From positions 18,676,572 to 18,740,571 of the forward strand of contig NC_133286.1 in the NCBI RefSeq assembly GCF_005239225.2: DNA of 64,000 bases, given 5' to 3'. The position numbers were made by a program, and so were the translations under genes. Below the pieces are notes generated by a model that worked only from the letters and a program-made list of their open reading frames with translations, had not been told where the DNA came from and did not search any database. Of the stretch, positions 36,687 to 48,176 are shown piece after piece; the stretch's first letter is position 1; each line of letters starts with the position of its first letter. This stretch comes from Populus alba. Taxonomy: Eukaryota; Streptophyta; Magnoliopsida; Malpighiales; Salicaceae.

Positions 36687-39126
36687 ATATTACTTAATAA
36701 TATGAGCACTCCCACTGATAATTAAACTCATGAACTTAGTTTTGTAACCACTCAAGCGACAATACAAAATTAATATAAAACAATTAAAATATATATTAAA
36801 ATGCTTTACTATTTATATTAATAGTAAAACACTATAAAAAAAAACATGTATATTTTTTTACAACGTTTAGATAATAGGTTCACCTCAGAACGTGATGGTA
36901 TAGGAGCCGGTCTTAAGTGTATTTTGGCATTACATCTTGGAAGTATTTTTTTTTTAAAAAAATTATTTTATTTATTTATTTATTTTGAATTAATAATTTT
37001 TTAATATTTTCATATCATTTTAATATGCTAATTTTAAAAATTAAAAAATATTATTTTAATATATTTTAAAATAAAAAATACTTTAAAAAATAATATTTAT
37101 CATACATCAAAAAAATTTTATTTTTATTTTTATTAATTTAATTTTTATAAATTTTAACGTTATTAAAAGTTTATATAATTATTAATTTTAAGACCTGTAA
37201 AATCAGTCAAGAAATTCACAAACTAACTAGAATATCCATGTTAATAAAACAAAAAGAAAAAGAAAAAGAAAGAAACATTAGGTGATTTACATCCGCACAC
37301 TAAGGACGAAACATAAAATAGTTTTATCAATGTAGCTAATTAATATATCACATGAATTGTGATGGGTAGATTAAATAAGAATCTCCTTGTTACCCGAACT
37401 CTTTGCTTATAACATTGATTCTGTTTCTTAATCGTCTACAAATCCCTTTTGGTAGTGCCACTTGTTCATGTTTTTTCTTTTTTCTTTTTCTTTTTCTCTA
37501 CCTTTTCCTTTCAATTATTGGTATAGTTGATAATACTATTAAAAAAGTACTACTGATAACATTAAAGCTTTTTTGAAATAGTATAACTAAAAACACCAAG
37601 AATATTTTATTAAATTGACTTATTAAAAGATTGTTTGAAAATGTAATTATAATTACTTTTTAAAATACTTTTTATTCAAAAATATATTAAAATAATATTT
37701 TACTATGTATCTCAGTAAAAACTTGCTATTTGATATTTGCTCATCAAGTTTAATAATTTTACTTTTTAATAAAATAAAATAAAACATACAAGCTTCTTAA
37801 AATCATTTTTTGCTATAAAAAAATCCCAACTGAAGAATATAAAATAATCCCAACTGAAGAATCTAAAATTTTATTGTTGTTGTTGTTTGGTTATTCATAA
37901 TTTTCTGCATTATACATGACAAGAATTCGTGTAGTGGTGGGATTAAGAATAAACCTCGAGTACAAGGATGAAATTGATTTTTAACCCTAAAACATCTGCA
38001 AAACGGTGCGATCTAAGCCTTAAATCGAAGCAATTATCGGAAGTCAAAACAAGAGTGAAGCAGGAGGCAGTAGCACAAGCACGGAGCGCGAGAGAAAGGG
38101 AGATGAAGAGCAGTAGCAGCAGCTCGGTGAATCGGAATTCAGTTTCTTTTATTTATTTTAACTTGTACAGCTGACTTGCTTTGCTGAAGCAGGGGCGAGC
38201 TGTTGACAAATTGGGCTTGCGGCCTGCTTAGCTGATTCAATTGTGGATTTTGATGTGAGCAAACTTCTGAAGAGGGCTGGGCATTAGCATACCCAACAGA
38301 ATGAATTTATGTCCTCTAATTGTTTTCTCTGAAGGTTCTGATCCATGTTTGCAGTTCTTCCTGAAAACAGATGACAAACCAAAACTTTCCCCTAATCCTT
38401 GTAACCCAGATGACACCGCAGCTGTGCTTGCTAAAGGAGTTCATATTTAACGAGAGAAGATGAGTCTTGCATCGAAAATCAGCTCTCCCCTAATGGCTCT
38501 TTTTTTTTTCTTTTTCTTTTTCTTTTTAATCTTACTCGGTATCCTGTCATTTAAAAAAATATTTATGGTATTATAGTGATTGATTTTTAGAGTATTTTTT
38601 TGTTTAAAAATATATCAAATTAATATTTTTTTTATTTTTAAAATCTATTTTTATCATCAGCATAATAAAATAATTTAAAAATATTAAAAAAAATTAATTT
38701 TAAGTGATGAGATGCTGATATTTTCATTTATTAATTTAAAATATTTTTACTAATTAAATACAATATCATTTTGGAGGTACTTCTACTAGAAAAACCATAT
38801 TGGAAAATTAGAAATTGAGGAAAGTACTTGATTGACAAAATCGAAAGAAATTGGTGCACCGTAGTAAATAAAATAAAAAAAAAAAAACACAAAAGGGTTA
38901 CATTCTCAATTTCTCAAAAACACGCAACCGACGACGGATTAAGAAAGAAAAGGAAGCAAGCAAGCAATCGTCACGCGACACGTCAGAGTCTATTTCACTG
39001 GACGCGCGCGCAAAAAGAACATTCGACTGTTTTCTAGAAGTAGAACCCGGAAGAAAACCTTCTGGAACTTGCCAGTCCCATCCGGAATGGAACGAATGTA
39101 AAATCCTTCTCTATAAATCTCACACC
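36687..39126. other. AT-rich intergenic DNA and BAG promoter
   Basis: No gene is recognised. AT-rich hairpin repeats lie at about 36915-37105, 37605-37700 and 38550-38720. A 68-codon frame at 37968-38174 (KTRVKQEAVAQARSARERE then a serine run) shows no known family and could be a gene fragment. The last 250 bp carry stress-type promoter motifs described separately. Confidence 0.5.
38925..39121 (+). promoter_or_regulatory. Probable heat/stress-responsive promoter of the BAG gene
   Basis: Heat-shock-element units are clustered: TTCTAGAAGTAGAA at 39032-39045 and GAAGAAAACCTTCTGGAACTT at 39050-39070 (21 bp span, units GAA, GAA, TTC, GAA), with three further GAA units at 39085-39096. An ACCGAC core (DRE/CRT type) lies near 38928 and ACACGTCA (ACGT core) near 38979. 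A TATA box, TATAAAT, is at 39112-39118. Spacing and order fit an inducible plant promoter. Function is inferred from motif content. Confidence 0.6.
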
Positions 39127-39159
39127 ATGGAGCCTTCACAAAGTATCTTACCATACTAA
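39127..39159 (+). CDS. Upstream ORF, 10 codons, in the BAG leader
   Basis: An ATG in the context ACCATGG, which is strong, opens a 10-codon frame (MEPSQSILPY) that ends 51 bp before the main start. It lies only about 10 bp downstream of the TATA box, so it may fall at or before the real cap site; in that case it is not translated. Confidence 0.3.
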   Translation: MEPSQSILPY

Positions 39160-39210
39160 AAGCAAGAAAAAATACCTCAATTTCCAACCCAACAAGATCC
39201 GATTTCAATT

Positions 39211-40437
39211 ATGGATACTCCATTCTACAGGATTCACCGTAACTACCCTTCCTCTTCACCTCAAATTCCAGTTCATCACAGAACGACGACGGTCCTTCCA
39301 AAGAAAGTGGTTTCAATCCCGGTCCGCTACGTCGGGTCGGAGCGTAGCAGGTCCGAATCTGCAATCAAGATCCAGAAGGTGTTTAGAGGATTCCTGGTGA
39401 GGAAAAGCATGAAGAAGATTTTGGCGACAAAGAGACAAGTGGATGAGATTGAGAAGAGGATTTTGATGAAGGAGACTCTTGAATTAATGAGAAGAGATCA
39501 GAAGGAGAAGTTGAAGATTAATGAGATGCTAATGAGTTTGTTGTTGAAGTTGGATTCGGTGCGAGGAGTGGATTCTGGTGTCAGGGATTGTAGGAAGGCG
39601 GTTATTAAAAAGGCGATTGCGTTGCAGGAGACTGTTGATTCTATCGCTGCTGCTGCTAATGGTGATGATACTGATGATTCTGTTGTGTCAGCTGGAGAGA
39701 AAGGTGTGGATGAAACGGGAGAAGGAGAGGAAGAAAATGGCAGTGTTGCGAATGCTGCTGATGAATTGCAGAATGGTGCTGCTGAGTCTGAGGCTGTTGT
39801 TTCTGTGCTTGCTGATTCGATAGAGGCCCGGGAAGAGTTTAATGGAGCTTTGGAGAATGTTGACAAGGCTTGTGAAGGTAAGAAGAAAGTGGAATGTGAT
39901 GGTGATGTGCCGACGTTGATGAGTGATTATTGTGAACCAGAGAGAGTGCTGGAAGTGGTTAATGAAACTGTGGAATTGAAAGAGGCAGAGAATGATGAGA
40001 CGGCTTGCCAAGGAGAAGATGGAGATTTGGAAAAACAAGTTGATAAAGATGGTGATTGTATGGGAACGAGTCAGACGGAAAGTCAATCGGATTCCTCTGC
40101 GAGTTTGATGGAGGGAGATGATGAAGAAGAACATTCCGGTGGGGTGGAAATTGAGAAGAAAGGGGATGAAGGAGAAGTGAAAAGCAATGACGAGAGTACA
40201 AGGAGGAGGGGCAAAGAGTTACTGGAGAGGATGTTGGAGGATAATGAGAGAATGATGGGATTGATGGCTGAGTTATTTGAGAGGAATGAGATGCAAACAA
40301 GGTTGTTGAGCTCGCTATCGCAGAGGGTTGAGCAACTGGAGAGGGCTTACATTTGTGACCAGTTGAGGAGAAGGAAGAAGAAGAGGAATGCTGCTGGCGT
40401 ACTGGATTGTATGGAATCAACACCCAAGAAATTGTAA
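39211..40437 (+). CDS. BAG-family chaperone regulator with IQ motif (BAG6/BAG8-like)
   Basis: A single-exon gene for 408 residues. An IQ motif (AIKIQKVFRGFLVRKSMKKI, 51-70) sits directly before a BAG domain (about 73-145, KRQVDEIEKRILMKETLELM and onward). This IQ-BAG order is specific to plant BAG5-8. Such proteins bind calmodulin at the IQ motif and Hsp70 through BAG, linking calcium to heat and defence responses (family knowledge). Residues about 150-330 are acidic and low-complexity. A C-terminal coiled coil (LLERMLEDNERMMGLMAELF, then LSSLSQRVEQLERAY) and a basic tail follow, as in BAG6. It is much shorter than Arabidopsis BAG6 (over 1000 residues), so it may be a BAG8-type or shortened paralogue. 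The upstream heat-shock elements fit heat induction. Confidence 0.88.
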   Translation: MDTPFYRIHRNYPSSSPQIPVHHRTTTVLPKKVVSIPVRYVGSERSRSESAIKIQKVFRGFLVRKSMKKILATKRQVDEIEKRILMKETLELMRRDQKEKLKINEMLMSLLLKLDSVRGVDSGVRDCRKAVIKKAIALQETVDSIAAAANGDDTDDSVVSAGEKGVDETGEGEEENGSVANAADELQNGAAESEAVVSVLADSIEAREEFNGALENVDKACEGKKKVECDGDVPTLMSDYCEPERVLEVVNETVELKEAENDETACQGEDGDLEKQVDKDGDCMGTSQTESQSDSSASLMEGDDEEEHSGGVEIEKKGDEGEVKSNDESTRRRGKELLERMLEDNERMMGLMAELFERNEMQTRLLSSLSQRVEQLERAYICDQLRRRKKKRNAAGVLDCMESTPKKL

Positions 40438-40873
40438 ATTGGAACATGCATAGTTTTTTTTTTTTTTTTAATGTTTGTTAATGTGTTTTGCGCTCCTTTG
40501 CTTTCTGTAAATTTCAGTCCAGCTCTAGAGCAACTGATTGAATAATTCCATTGACGGAAAGTCTTTTTCCCTAGTAAGTTTCGTATTGCATATCTCATCT
40601 GGGCATGGAAAAGTTGCTACCTTTCATACGATTTAAATGATCTAGCAAAAGGAAAAAAAAATAAAAATTTGAAGGACGGGATGGATTGGGGAGTTTTTAT
40701 ATGTTCAGCCCATACCATCCAATAGCATCTTCACAAGTCTCTGAAAACAAGGAGACTTGGGATCAAGCATGGGCCTGTGAAAGGCTACGAGAAACATTCC
40801 TCAATTATTTCCCATACAATTAACCATCTTCTGTTGTGATTTGCATGGCGGGGGTAATCTTTTTTGTACAAGC
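40438..40873. other. Convergent 3' flanks of the BAG and amidohydrolase genes
   Basis: About 430 bp separate two genes that point towards each other. A poly-T run near 40456-40469 and likely 3' UTRs of both are all that can be seen. Confidence 0.5.
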
Positions 40874-43800
40874 TCATGGAACCCATTGGCCTCGGAAGAG
40901 TTGCATCACTGTTTTACCCATTATCCACTCCAACTCGGATGATGATAAAGGTACTTGATTGGCGATGGATAGTACTGCTTCCTTTCCGCCTTTGTAACCG
41001 CATTCAGGAACAACATATGGGAAATCGCTGGAGCGAAAAGAAAATGTCAAGAATAGCCATTGATGTTTCTGTGCATGCCTCTCTCCAGTCTCTAGGGTGA
41101 TAGGAAAGATGATAGATAAAGCAGTTACCTGCCCCACATGACTCGGCTCGCGCCAAAGCTCGAAACAACTTGGGAGAGGAGGGGGGCCAGATCCTGGTAT
41201 GGGAATGACATTCTTGACACCCTGAACAGGGCACTGAATTTAATATACACCTGCACATATAGAATTTCATTTTACAGATAGAGAATCAGTTAAGTCAACT
41301 GGATGATCTGAATGCCATGTAAGAAGAGGGAATAGCATTTCATAGTGGAACAAATGAAAAATCTGTGTCATCAGCTGGATGATTTGGATGCTATATGGAG
41401 GAAAAGTAATTAAATAGATGAAAAGGTTCAGAATAAGGCATTTAACAGTGTAACTAATAATTGAAATTGACTTCAAATTCGATTGAAATGTTTTGATCAT
41501 CTCGGAAGCTTTATGTGTAACCTCATGAGGAGACAGAAAAAGATGTCTGCAAAAAGATGAGTATATTTAATGAGAAAGTCCAAGACACCTTAAATAGAGC
41601 TTGAGAAATCTAAAAGGAAATCTAATAGAAAGTAAAATCTACTAGTCTTAATTTCATGCCATCTATGATTCTTTTCCTAAAAAAACTGGAAAACAAAAGG
41701 AAAGAAAGTAGAGGCTGTATACCACTGTTCTGGGTTTGATTAAAATTTAGGCAGCCTTGGATTCATGAAATGGCAGCATTAGTCATAAATGCAAATCAAG
41801 CAAGCATTGAAACCATACCTGAGGGAATTTTGATAGCTTCAGAAGCTCAGAGAAGGCAAAACTTTCCTCATCATTTCTGCACGATAACATGCACAAAAAC
41901 AGCTAATATGTCTTCCACCCAGATAAAGATTGAAAAGCTTCATCAAATCAAGAGAAGTTAAGAGACAGCTTACGTTGGTGGTTTGCAAAAACTCAAATGA
42001 TCAAGCAATACAACTGTGGAAGGAAACTCTGTGCATAATTCCTGAATTTCTGAAATATGGAGATCGAGACCCTGTAAAGATTTTACCTTGTAAATGCTAT
42101 CCCAAACATTCAGGCAAATATTGCAGTGCACTTGGAAGTAAATTTTACATGACGAGAAATAGGGTTCTGTTAGTTCTTTTGAGCTTTTGGTTTGAGTGGA
42201 AAATTGGAAATAGATAAGAATGGTTATACCTTCATGCACATGAAACCAACTGGTACACCAAGTTCTCCTGCTTTGGAAAACAGTGCCTTTCCAATGTCAT
42301 TTGTCATCTGCATAATTTACCAACTTCGATGAATACAGCTTTCTTGGTAATTATCTCAGTGCACTGCATATGTCAGGGAATTACCTTTTCTCCTGATGGC
42401 CACAGATATGGGTTAAAGCGAACAGCACGATAACCATCCTAGCATGAATAGACACCAAAGAAAATGTCAGAATGATCTGTCAAAGGCAATGTTTCGGCTA
42501 TGAAATAACAGGAATACACCTTCAAAATAAGTTCTTCGAGATGCTTGAGTCCACTTCCATCTTCTGCAGGATTTGCAAGGCAGCAACCAACGAACTTGTT
42601 TGGATACTTCTTCAGGACACTGGCCAAGGAAAATTCTGTCATTAAACAGTAGCTTATAGCACTTTTGGAGAAGTACATAGAAAACAGCCAATGAAATTTG
42701 TTTTTAGAGAAAAAGTATCATCTATTGTCCTCGTCTTTAAGGATCATGCTCCCATGCTATGGAACCACCAGATTTTTTTTTTGGAGGGGGTATAATAAAT
42801 ATCAAAATGCCATTTCTTTAACCAAAATCATACGAGCAGAATAACTTATCAAACATTGCTAAACCCCAGACTACTGAACTCTGTCTTTCTCTCTCTTGCA
42901 TATGAGCATCGAGGGGTTTCAGAAAAACTGAATTGTTTATATGCTGATCGCTGTATTAATTACAGTGGATGTTCCATACATTTTTATGAGGCTTTCTAAC
43001 AGTATGCCAGTTCATGTACAAATGCAATATATGACATCCAGATTAACTAACTATAAACACTGAATACATACAACTTCAACAAACCTTGTCACTAGAGAAT
43101 GGTCAAACTTATGATTAATGGGCTGTACAATGAGTGCACCGTCTACACCTGCTTCTTCCAAGGACTGTAGCGGAGCAAAACAGAACAGCACAAGTTATCC
43201 AGTTATTACATGAAAGTTATTAAAAACAAGTGTTTAGGTTGGGAGCAGTTTTTCCTTATATGTATTACATGAATTGATTTGAGTTTGAAATTCAAGATTA
43301 TCGACATGAACATCTAACAAACAAGATATACAGATAGCAAATATGAAAGGATTGGTTTCAGTTAGCAACAACCTCTCTCATTTACATTACTTACAGAGTT
43401 GATTTGGTCTTGAAAACAAAATCAAGATACTAAAAAACAAACTACGGGGATAGGGAATGACTCGTCATGAATTTAGTCTACAGCAGCACAATGGGATCAA
43501 ATAAGTTAAAAGAAGTCATCATATTTCACCAAGTCGAATGAAGAAATGTTGATGCCAGTTTACTATGACCACAATGTGTACTAGATTAAGAAACCGATTT
43601 AATACGAGAATAAACAGTGACTTAATTTCTAAACTGACATTCTTGAATTTCAAAGATCTCAAGATATTATATAGGCAACCTTAAACACAGACAATCATGT
43701 AGGTTGATGTAAAGACATATATACCTGCAACAAGAAATCCAAATCTCCACGTAAGGTGGGCTCTTGACCTGGAAAGTAAGGATATTTACCAGCAGCCTTC

Positions 43801-44229
43801 AAACACACCCCACCAGATATACAAGAAGAATAAGAGGAATTAGAAATCAGACCGGTACGGAGAATTTTGTAAGTAGTAGCACTTGTGGGTATTCATCATT
43901 AGGCGAGAAGCAATGCAATTATCTTAGATTGAAAACGAAAGAAAAGGCTGTTAGTGTCTACAATATTGGGATTTTGGGTTTACCTCTTCAGGAGATGCCC
44001 AAACGTGCAAGTGTGAATCAATGACTTTGGCGGGGTTTGTCTTGTTGTCAGCTCCGCTACTGGTGGCCATTCTTGCTGCAGAGACTAGGGTTGGTGAACT
44101 TGGTGTCTCTTTAGCGAAGAGCTTGAACACTGAAACAGTAGACAGATAAGAGTGGGAGGAGTGAGAGGATCTTGCACTAGCAGCTGATACCAAGGGCTTC
44201 AACAACCATTGGCCACATGTCATTGACAT
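40874..44229 (-). CDS. Plastid-targeted amidohydrolase-2 family protein
   Basis: Ten coding exons on the minus strand: 43984-44229, 43725-43796, 43085-43164, 42520-42619, 42385-42438, 42230-42307, 41974-42071, 41819-41876, 41129-41250, 40874-41027. All phases agree, giving 353 residues. The first 55 or so residues are serine-rich with few acids, a likely chloroplast transit peptide; an internal methionine (MATSSGADN) could start a shorter form. The TIM-barrel metallohydrolase signature is complete: HLH at 73-75 in VIDSHLHVW, His 215 (LDLHISE), His 235 (LLDHLSF) and Asp 304 (MWGSDFPYV). The family includes 2-pyrone-4,6-dicarboxylate hydrolase and decarboxylase-type enzymes; the plant member's substrate is not known to me. 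Confidence 0.92.
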
Positions 44230-45020
44230 GGTGAGATGAAATTATAGTTATAATTGTTATCGTGGTTGTTGTTATTTTGGGGTAATACGGAGAACTTTGG
44301 GCTTTTGCAAGTCGAAGCGTTTGAGTGGGTTTGGCAATATATCGGTTTTGTTAAAAAAAAAAAGGGGTTTAGCAATATTTGAAAACACACACACACACAC
44401 ACACAGAATGCTCACTTTCACCTTTTCGTAATTCATGAAGGGTTTGGATTTTAGGAATGTAATTAGACATTTTACTCGCGACAGGCGGTTGGAGATATAT
44501 TTTTTTATTAAAAAAAAAAATTATCTTGTTTTTTGTACATTAAAAACATTTAAATGTAAATTAAAAAACTTATACATACATGTAATCAAATAAATTAAGA
44601 ATTATAGGTGTTAATAAATAAATAGTCATTAATAACAAATAAAAATAAAAATAAAAAAAAATCAAGAAACATATAAAGATAAAGATATCTGACATCGTAA
44701 TACAGCCTTTTAACTCCAATGTATTTAATAATTTTGATTGTCAAAGTCAAATTTTTTATTTAATCAAAATATAATAAAAATAGATATACATAAAATTAAT
44801 TAAATAAAAAAATTATTATATAAAATTACACATATAAGAAATAATATCAAAGAATAAATATTGACTATTTATATAAAACATTGAAATAAATATTGATGGA
44901 GTAGAATAACATGACGCATGCAATATAATTTTACCGTTTATTAATAATTTTAGCTAAGCTAGCCTTCAATCAAGCCCTCGTAAGGGAAGATAAAAAGAAA
45001 AAATTACTATATTAAAGAAC
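44230..45020. other. Amidohydrolase upstream region
   Basis: This is the likely promoter and 5' UTR of the minus-strand gene. An (AC)n microsatellite lies at about 44387-44405. The rest is AT-rich with no recognised gene. Confidence 0.5.
44387..44405. repeat. (AC)n microsatellite
   Basis: Nine uninterrupted CA/AC units lie about 160 bp upstream of the amidohydrolase start codon. Confidence 0.9.
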
Positions 45021-45169
45021 TCTAAAACGCGCGGGGAAAACACTGTAGCTTCCCCACGCCTACTGTACATCAATGAATAAAAGTATTTTTTGTTTTTAAA
45101 AGGTCTCACTATACTCATTAGTCATTAGTTAAATATCACAAAAAAAACAAAGAAGAAGAAAACGCTGCA

Positions 45170-46040
45170 GCCCCCTCCTCTCTTTAAAAAAACCAAACAC
45201 AGCCGCCTCCCCGGGGTTTGAATTGTTTCTCCTCACCGGACCGCCCTCTTCAGCTTTTCTCTTCTTCTTCTTCACTGGAGCTCCCCACGGTTCTCCTTCT
45301 TCTCGCCAGCCAAACTCAGCCCACGAAGAAGCCGCCACCATTCATCAACACAGAGCCATCGACACAGCCCTTAATTTCACTCCTCTTTCCCCCATTTTCC
45401 TTTAGCCTTTGGACCAGAACAACCCCTTTACCTTCTCAGTTGCAGGAGCAAAAGGCGAACCGGACGGAGACCAACCTTCTCCTCCCTCAACAGCAACGGC
45501 GAAGCAGCACCGTCCACCACAGCAGCGCCGCTCCTTCGTCCTCTGGTTTCTCAGCCACCTCCAGCGTCCTCCCCTCTCTCGGCCGACCCAGCTTCAACAG
45601 TACCGACAGACCAGCCACAGCAACGCCGTCCACAGATCGGCAGCCACCACCCCTTGTGGCTCCGACTTCCAACGCTCCCGCCTCCGACAGAGCCGCCATC
45701 TGAAGAAGGAAGGACTAGCCACCAGGAATAGAAGGCTTTGATTGCAGATCTAAAAAAGGAAAAACGAAACTGATCTAAAAGAAAAAAACAAAGTAAAATC
45801 AACTGTTATGTGCGTCTTTGATTGTTGCAGGTCATGCCGGCGAAGACAGAGAAGAACAAGCCCTTCGGGATCTGCTGTTCCCAAGTTTCTTCACGACGGC
45901 GCATGAACCCACGCGCTGCCAGTGGCGGTGGTGCGTGGTTCCACGCGCCGTCACTGTTCATGCATACCCAGAAGTCCTTCCGTGCAAATTCGGGAGTTTT
46001 GAGGGACCATTTTGTAAATTTTAAAGTTTTAATGTAATTT
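45170..46040 (+). other. GC-richer insert inside Helitron C with a 67-codon ORF
   Basis: Composition shifts sharply from the AT-rich surroundings to CT- and GC-rich DNA with serine/proline/threonine-rich frames on plus and their shadows on minus. After a possible splice acceptor (TTGTTGCAG, ending 45830) an ATG at 45834 opens 67 codons (MPAKTEKNKPFGICC onward) to 46037. I do not recognise a family. It could be a captured host fragment or a piece of another transposon. Confidence 0.4.
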
Positions 46041-46403
46041 TTGTTTATTTATTTTAAATTTGTAATATGTGAATGTAAAAGAAAAGAAAAGAAAAGAAAA
46101 GAAAAGAAAATAATAATACAAAAGGGGATGTGTGTGTTGGTGTATTTTTATTTATTTATTTTGAATTTGTATTTGTATTTGTATTGTGGATGTAAAAGAA
46201 AATAAAAAAGAAAAGAAAAGAAATGAAAATAGTTAATGGGTGTGTTTGTATTTTGTGTTATTTATTTGTATTATTATTATTATTATATTATATTATATTC
46301 TTTTTCACGCTTCACTTTACTCATTATTAATATATTATTATTATATTAGATTAGATTATTTAACTGTCTTATTTATTTATTTTTTATTTTTTTTTGATGA
46401 ATT

Positions 46404-46588
46404 AAGTGCTGTGTGGCAAGATGATAATTTTCTTTCGAAGTGCTGTGTGACAAGATGAGACCATGATGATTTAAATAGGAAAAGCTATAGCTTTCCAAGT
46501 GTTGTATGACAGGATGAGAATTTTCTTTCGAAGTGCTGTGTGACAAGATGAGACCATGATGATTTGAATAGGAAAAGCTTTAGCTTGC
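46404..46588 (+). repeat. 93-bp tandem duplication
   Basis: Copy one (46404-46496) and copy two (46497-46588) share AAGTG, TTTTCTTTCGAAGTGCTGTG, TGACAAGATGAGACCATGAT and GGAAAAGCT with few differences. The inner GAAGTGCTGTGTGACAAGATG is itself a variant of each unit's start. No coding sense. Confidence 0.85.
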
Positions 46589-47043
46589 TGCTCATTTAAA
46601 TGCTTTGCAAATGTCCACTTTTTGTTCTCTTTCCGTTAATTTGTCACAGCCTTTTCTTATTATTATATTCTTCAAAGCAGATTGAAGAATATTTAACTTA
46701 CAAAAGCGACATCATTATGTTTTAACATCATCATGATTCTGTATTAAATGCTTTTAAAATTTATACTGTGTTTTTCTTTATGTTTTTTGCAATTCAGTCT
46801 TCTCTTCGTAACATTTTTTCTATTTAAATTATCAGATTTTCATAACATGTATCCTGGCTTGACGGGTTAACTTGGTTTAATGGGTAAACTTAGTTAACTT
46901 TAGGTAAATCCGTTAATTTTTTTATTTATTTAATTATCAAACTTTCATGATGCGAATTCCAAATTTGACAGGTTAATCCAGTTAATTAATTTTTTTTTTT
47001 CTTCATTAGTTTTTTTTTCTCTGTTTGTTTTTTTTTTTTAATC

Positions 47044-47348
47044 AATCTATTTAATTATCACACTTATATGACACGACCTTGCAGCCAGACCTACATCCAA
47101 GACTATTGGATCTGATATTGCAGCCACCCTCACTTAAACTTGGGTCATGCAAGTTTAATATTATTATTAATATTATAAATATTATTTTTAGGTCAGGCGT
47201 TGCAGAGTAATATTTATAATATTAATAATACAATTAAACTTGCATGACCCAAGTTTAAGTGAGCCTCACTGTAACACCGGACCCATGAATATTAGATGTG
47301 GGTCTGGCTATAAGGTCGTGTCATAAAAGTTTGATAATTAAATAGATT
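47044..47348. repeat. Long inverted repeat (about 141-bp arms)
   Basis: Arm one (47044-47184) and arm two (47207-47348) are near-complementary around a spacer of about 22 bp. The outer ends AATCTATTTAATTATCA and TGATAATTAAATAGATT are exact complements, and TTAAACTTGGGTCATGCAAG pairs with its complement further in. Single-arm copies occur at about 35841-35930 and 47928-48080. Confidence 0.82.
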
Positions 47349-48176
47349 AATTAAAAAAAACAAAGAAAAAAAATCAACTGAAAAGGAAAAACTAATGAAG
47401 AAAAAGAAAAAGAAATTAAATTAATTGGGTTAACCCTTTAAACCAAGTTATCCCGTAAAACCTGGGATTTGCGTCATGAAAGTTTGATAACTAAATAGAA
47501 TTTAATTTTTTTTAATGAATTTTTTTGTTTGATTTAGTTTGTTAATGTTAAATTTTTTTATTTTGTTATCAGATTTTCATGATACGGATCTCGAGTTTGA
47601 TGGGTTGACCTGATTTGACGAGTTATTTTTTTTATTTAGTTTAGTTTGTTAAAGTTAATTTTCTTTCTATTTAGTTATCAGACTTCCATACTTTCATGAT
47701 ACGTATCCTGAGCTTGACAGATTAACTTGGTTTGATGGGTTAACCCAATAAATTCTGGGTAAACCCGTCATTTTTTTTCTATTTAGTTATCAAACTTTCA
47801 TTACGCAAATCTCAGGTTTTACGGGATAACCTGGTTTAAAGGGTTAACCCAATTAATTTTTTTTTTCTTTTTCTTCATTAGTTTTTTCCTTTCTGTTTAT
47901 TTTTTTTCTTTGTTTTTTTTTAATTAGTTTATTTAATTATTACATTTTTATAACACGACTTTATAGCCAAACCCACATCCAAAATTCTTGAGTCCGGTGT
48001 TGCAATTAGGCTCACTTAAACTTGGGTCATGCAAGTTTAATTTTATTATTACGATTATAAATATTACTTTTAGATCAGGCGTTGCAGCCAAACCCAAAAT
48101 TTTTAAATTTTTGTTTTTTTTTAATATTTTTATACAAAAAAAAAGACCCGCGGCATAGCGCGGGTACCAAGGCTAG

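Larger units (their letters stand above)
45021..48176 (+). mobile_element. Helitron-like element C, 3.2 kb, non-autonomous
   Basis: The 3' end is textbook: hairpin CCCGCG-GCATAG-CGCGGG (48147-48164), 8 nt, CTAG (48173-48176), then T. The proposed 5' end TCTAAAACGCGCGGGGAAAA carries a GCGGGGAA/TTCCCCACGC hairpin like those of A and B, but the base before TC is C rather than A. Inside, 45170-46040 is GC-richer and reads like a captured or transcribed leader; 46404-46588 is a 93-bp tandem duplication; 46850-48110 is homologous to element B with a long palindrome. No Rep/helicase is seen. An alternative is two merged elements. Confidence 0.7.

Noticed and set aside
41194..41220. A possible intron in the amidohydrolase between LFR and DLAPLL
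   Set aside because: It would be only 27 nt, too short for a plant intron, and the uninterrupted reading VSRMSFPYQ fits the family.
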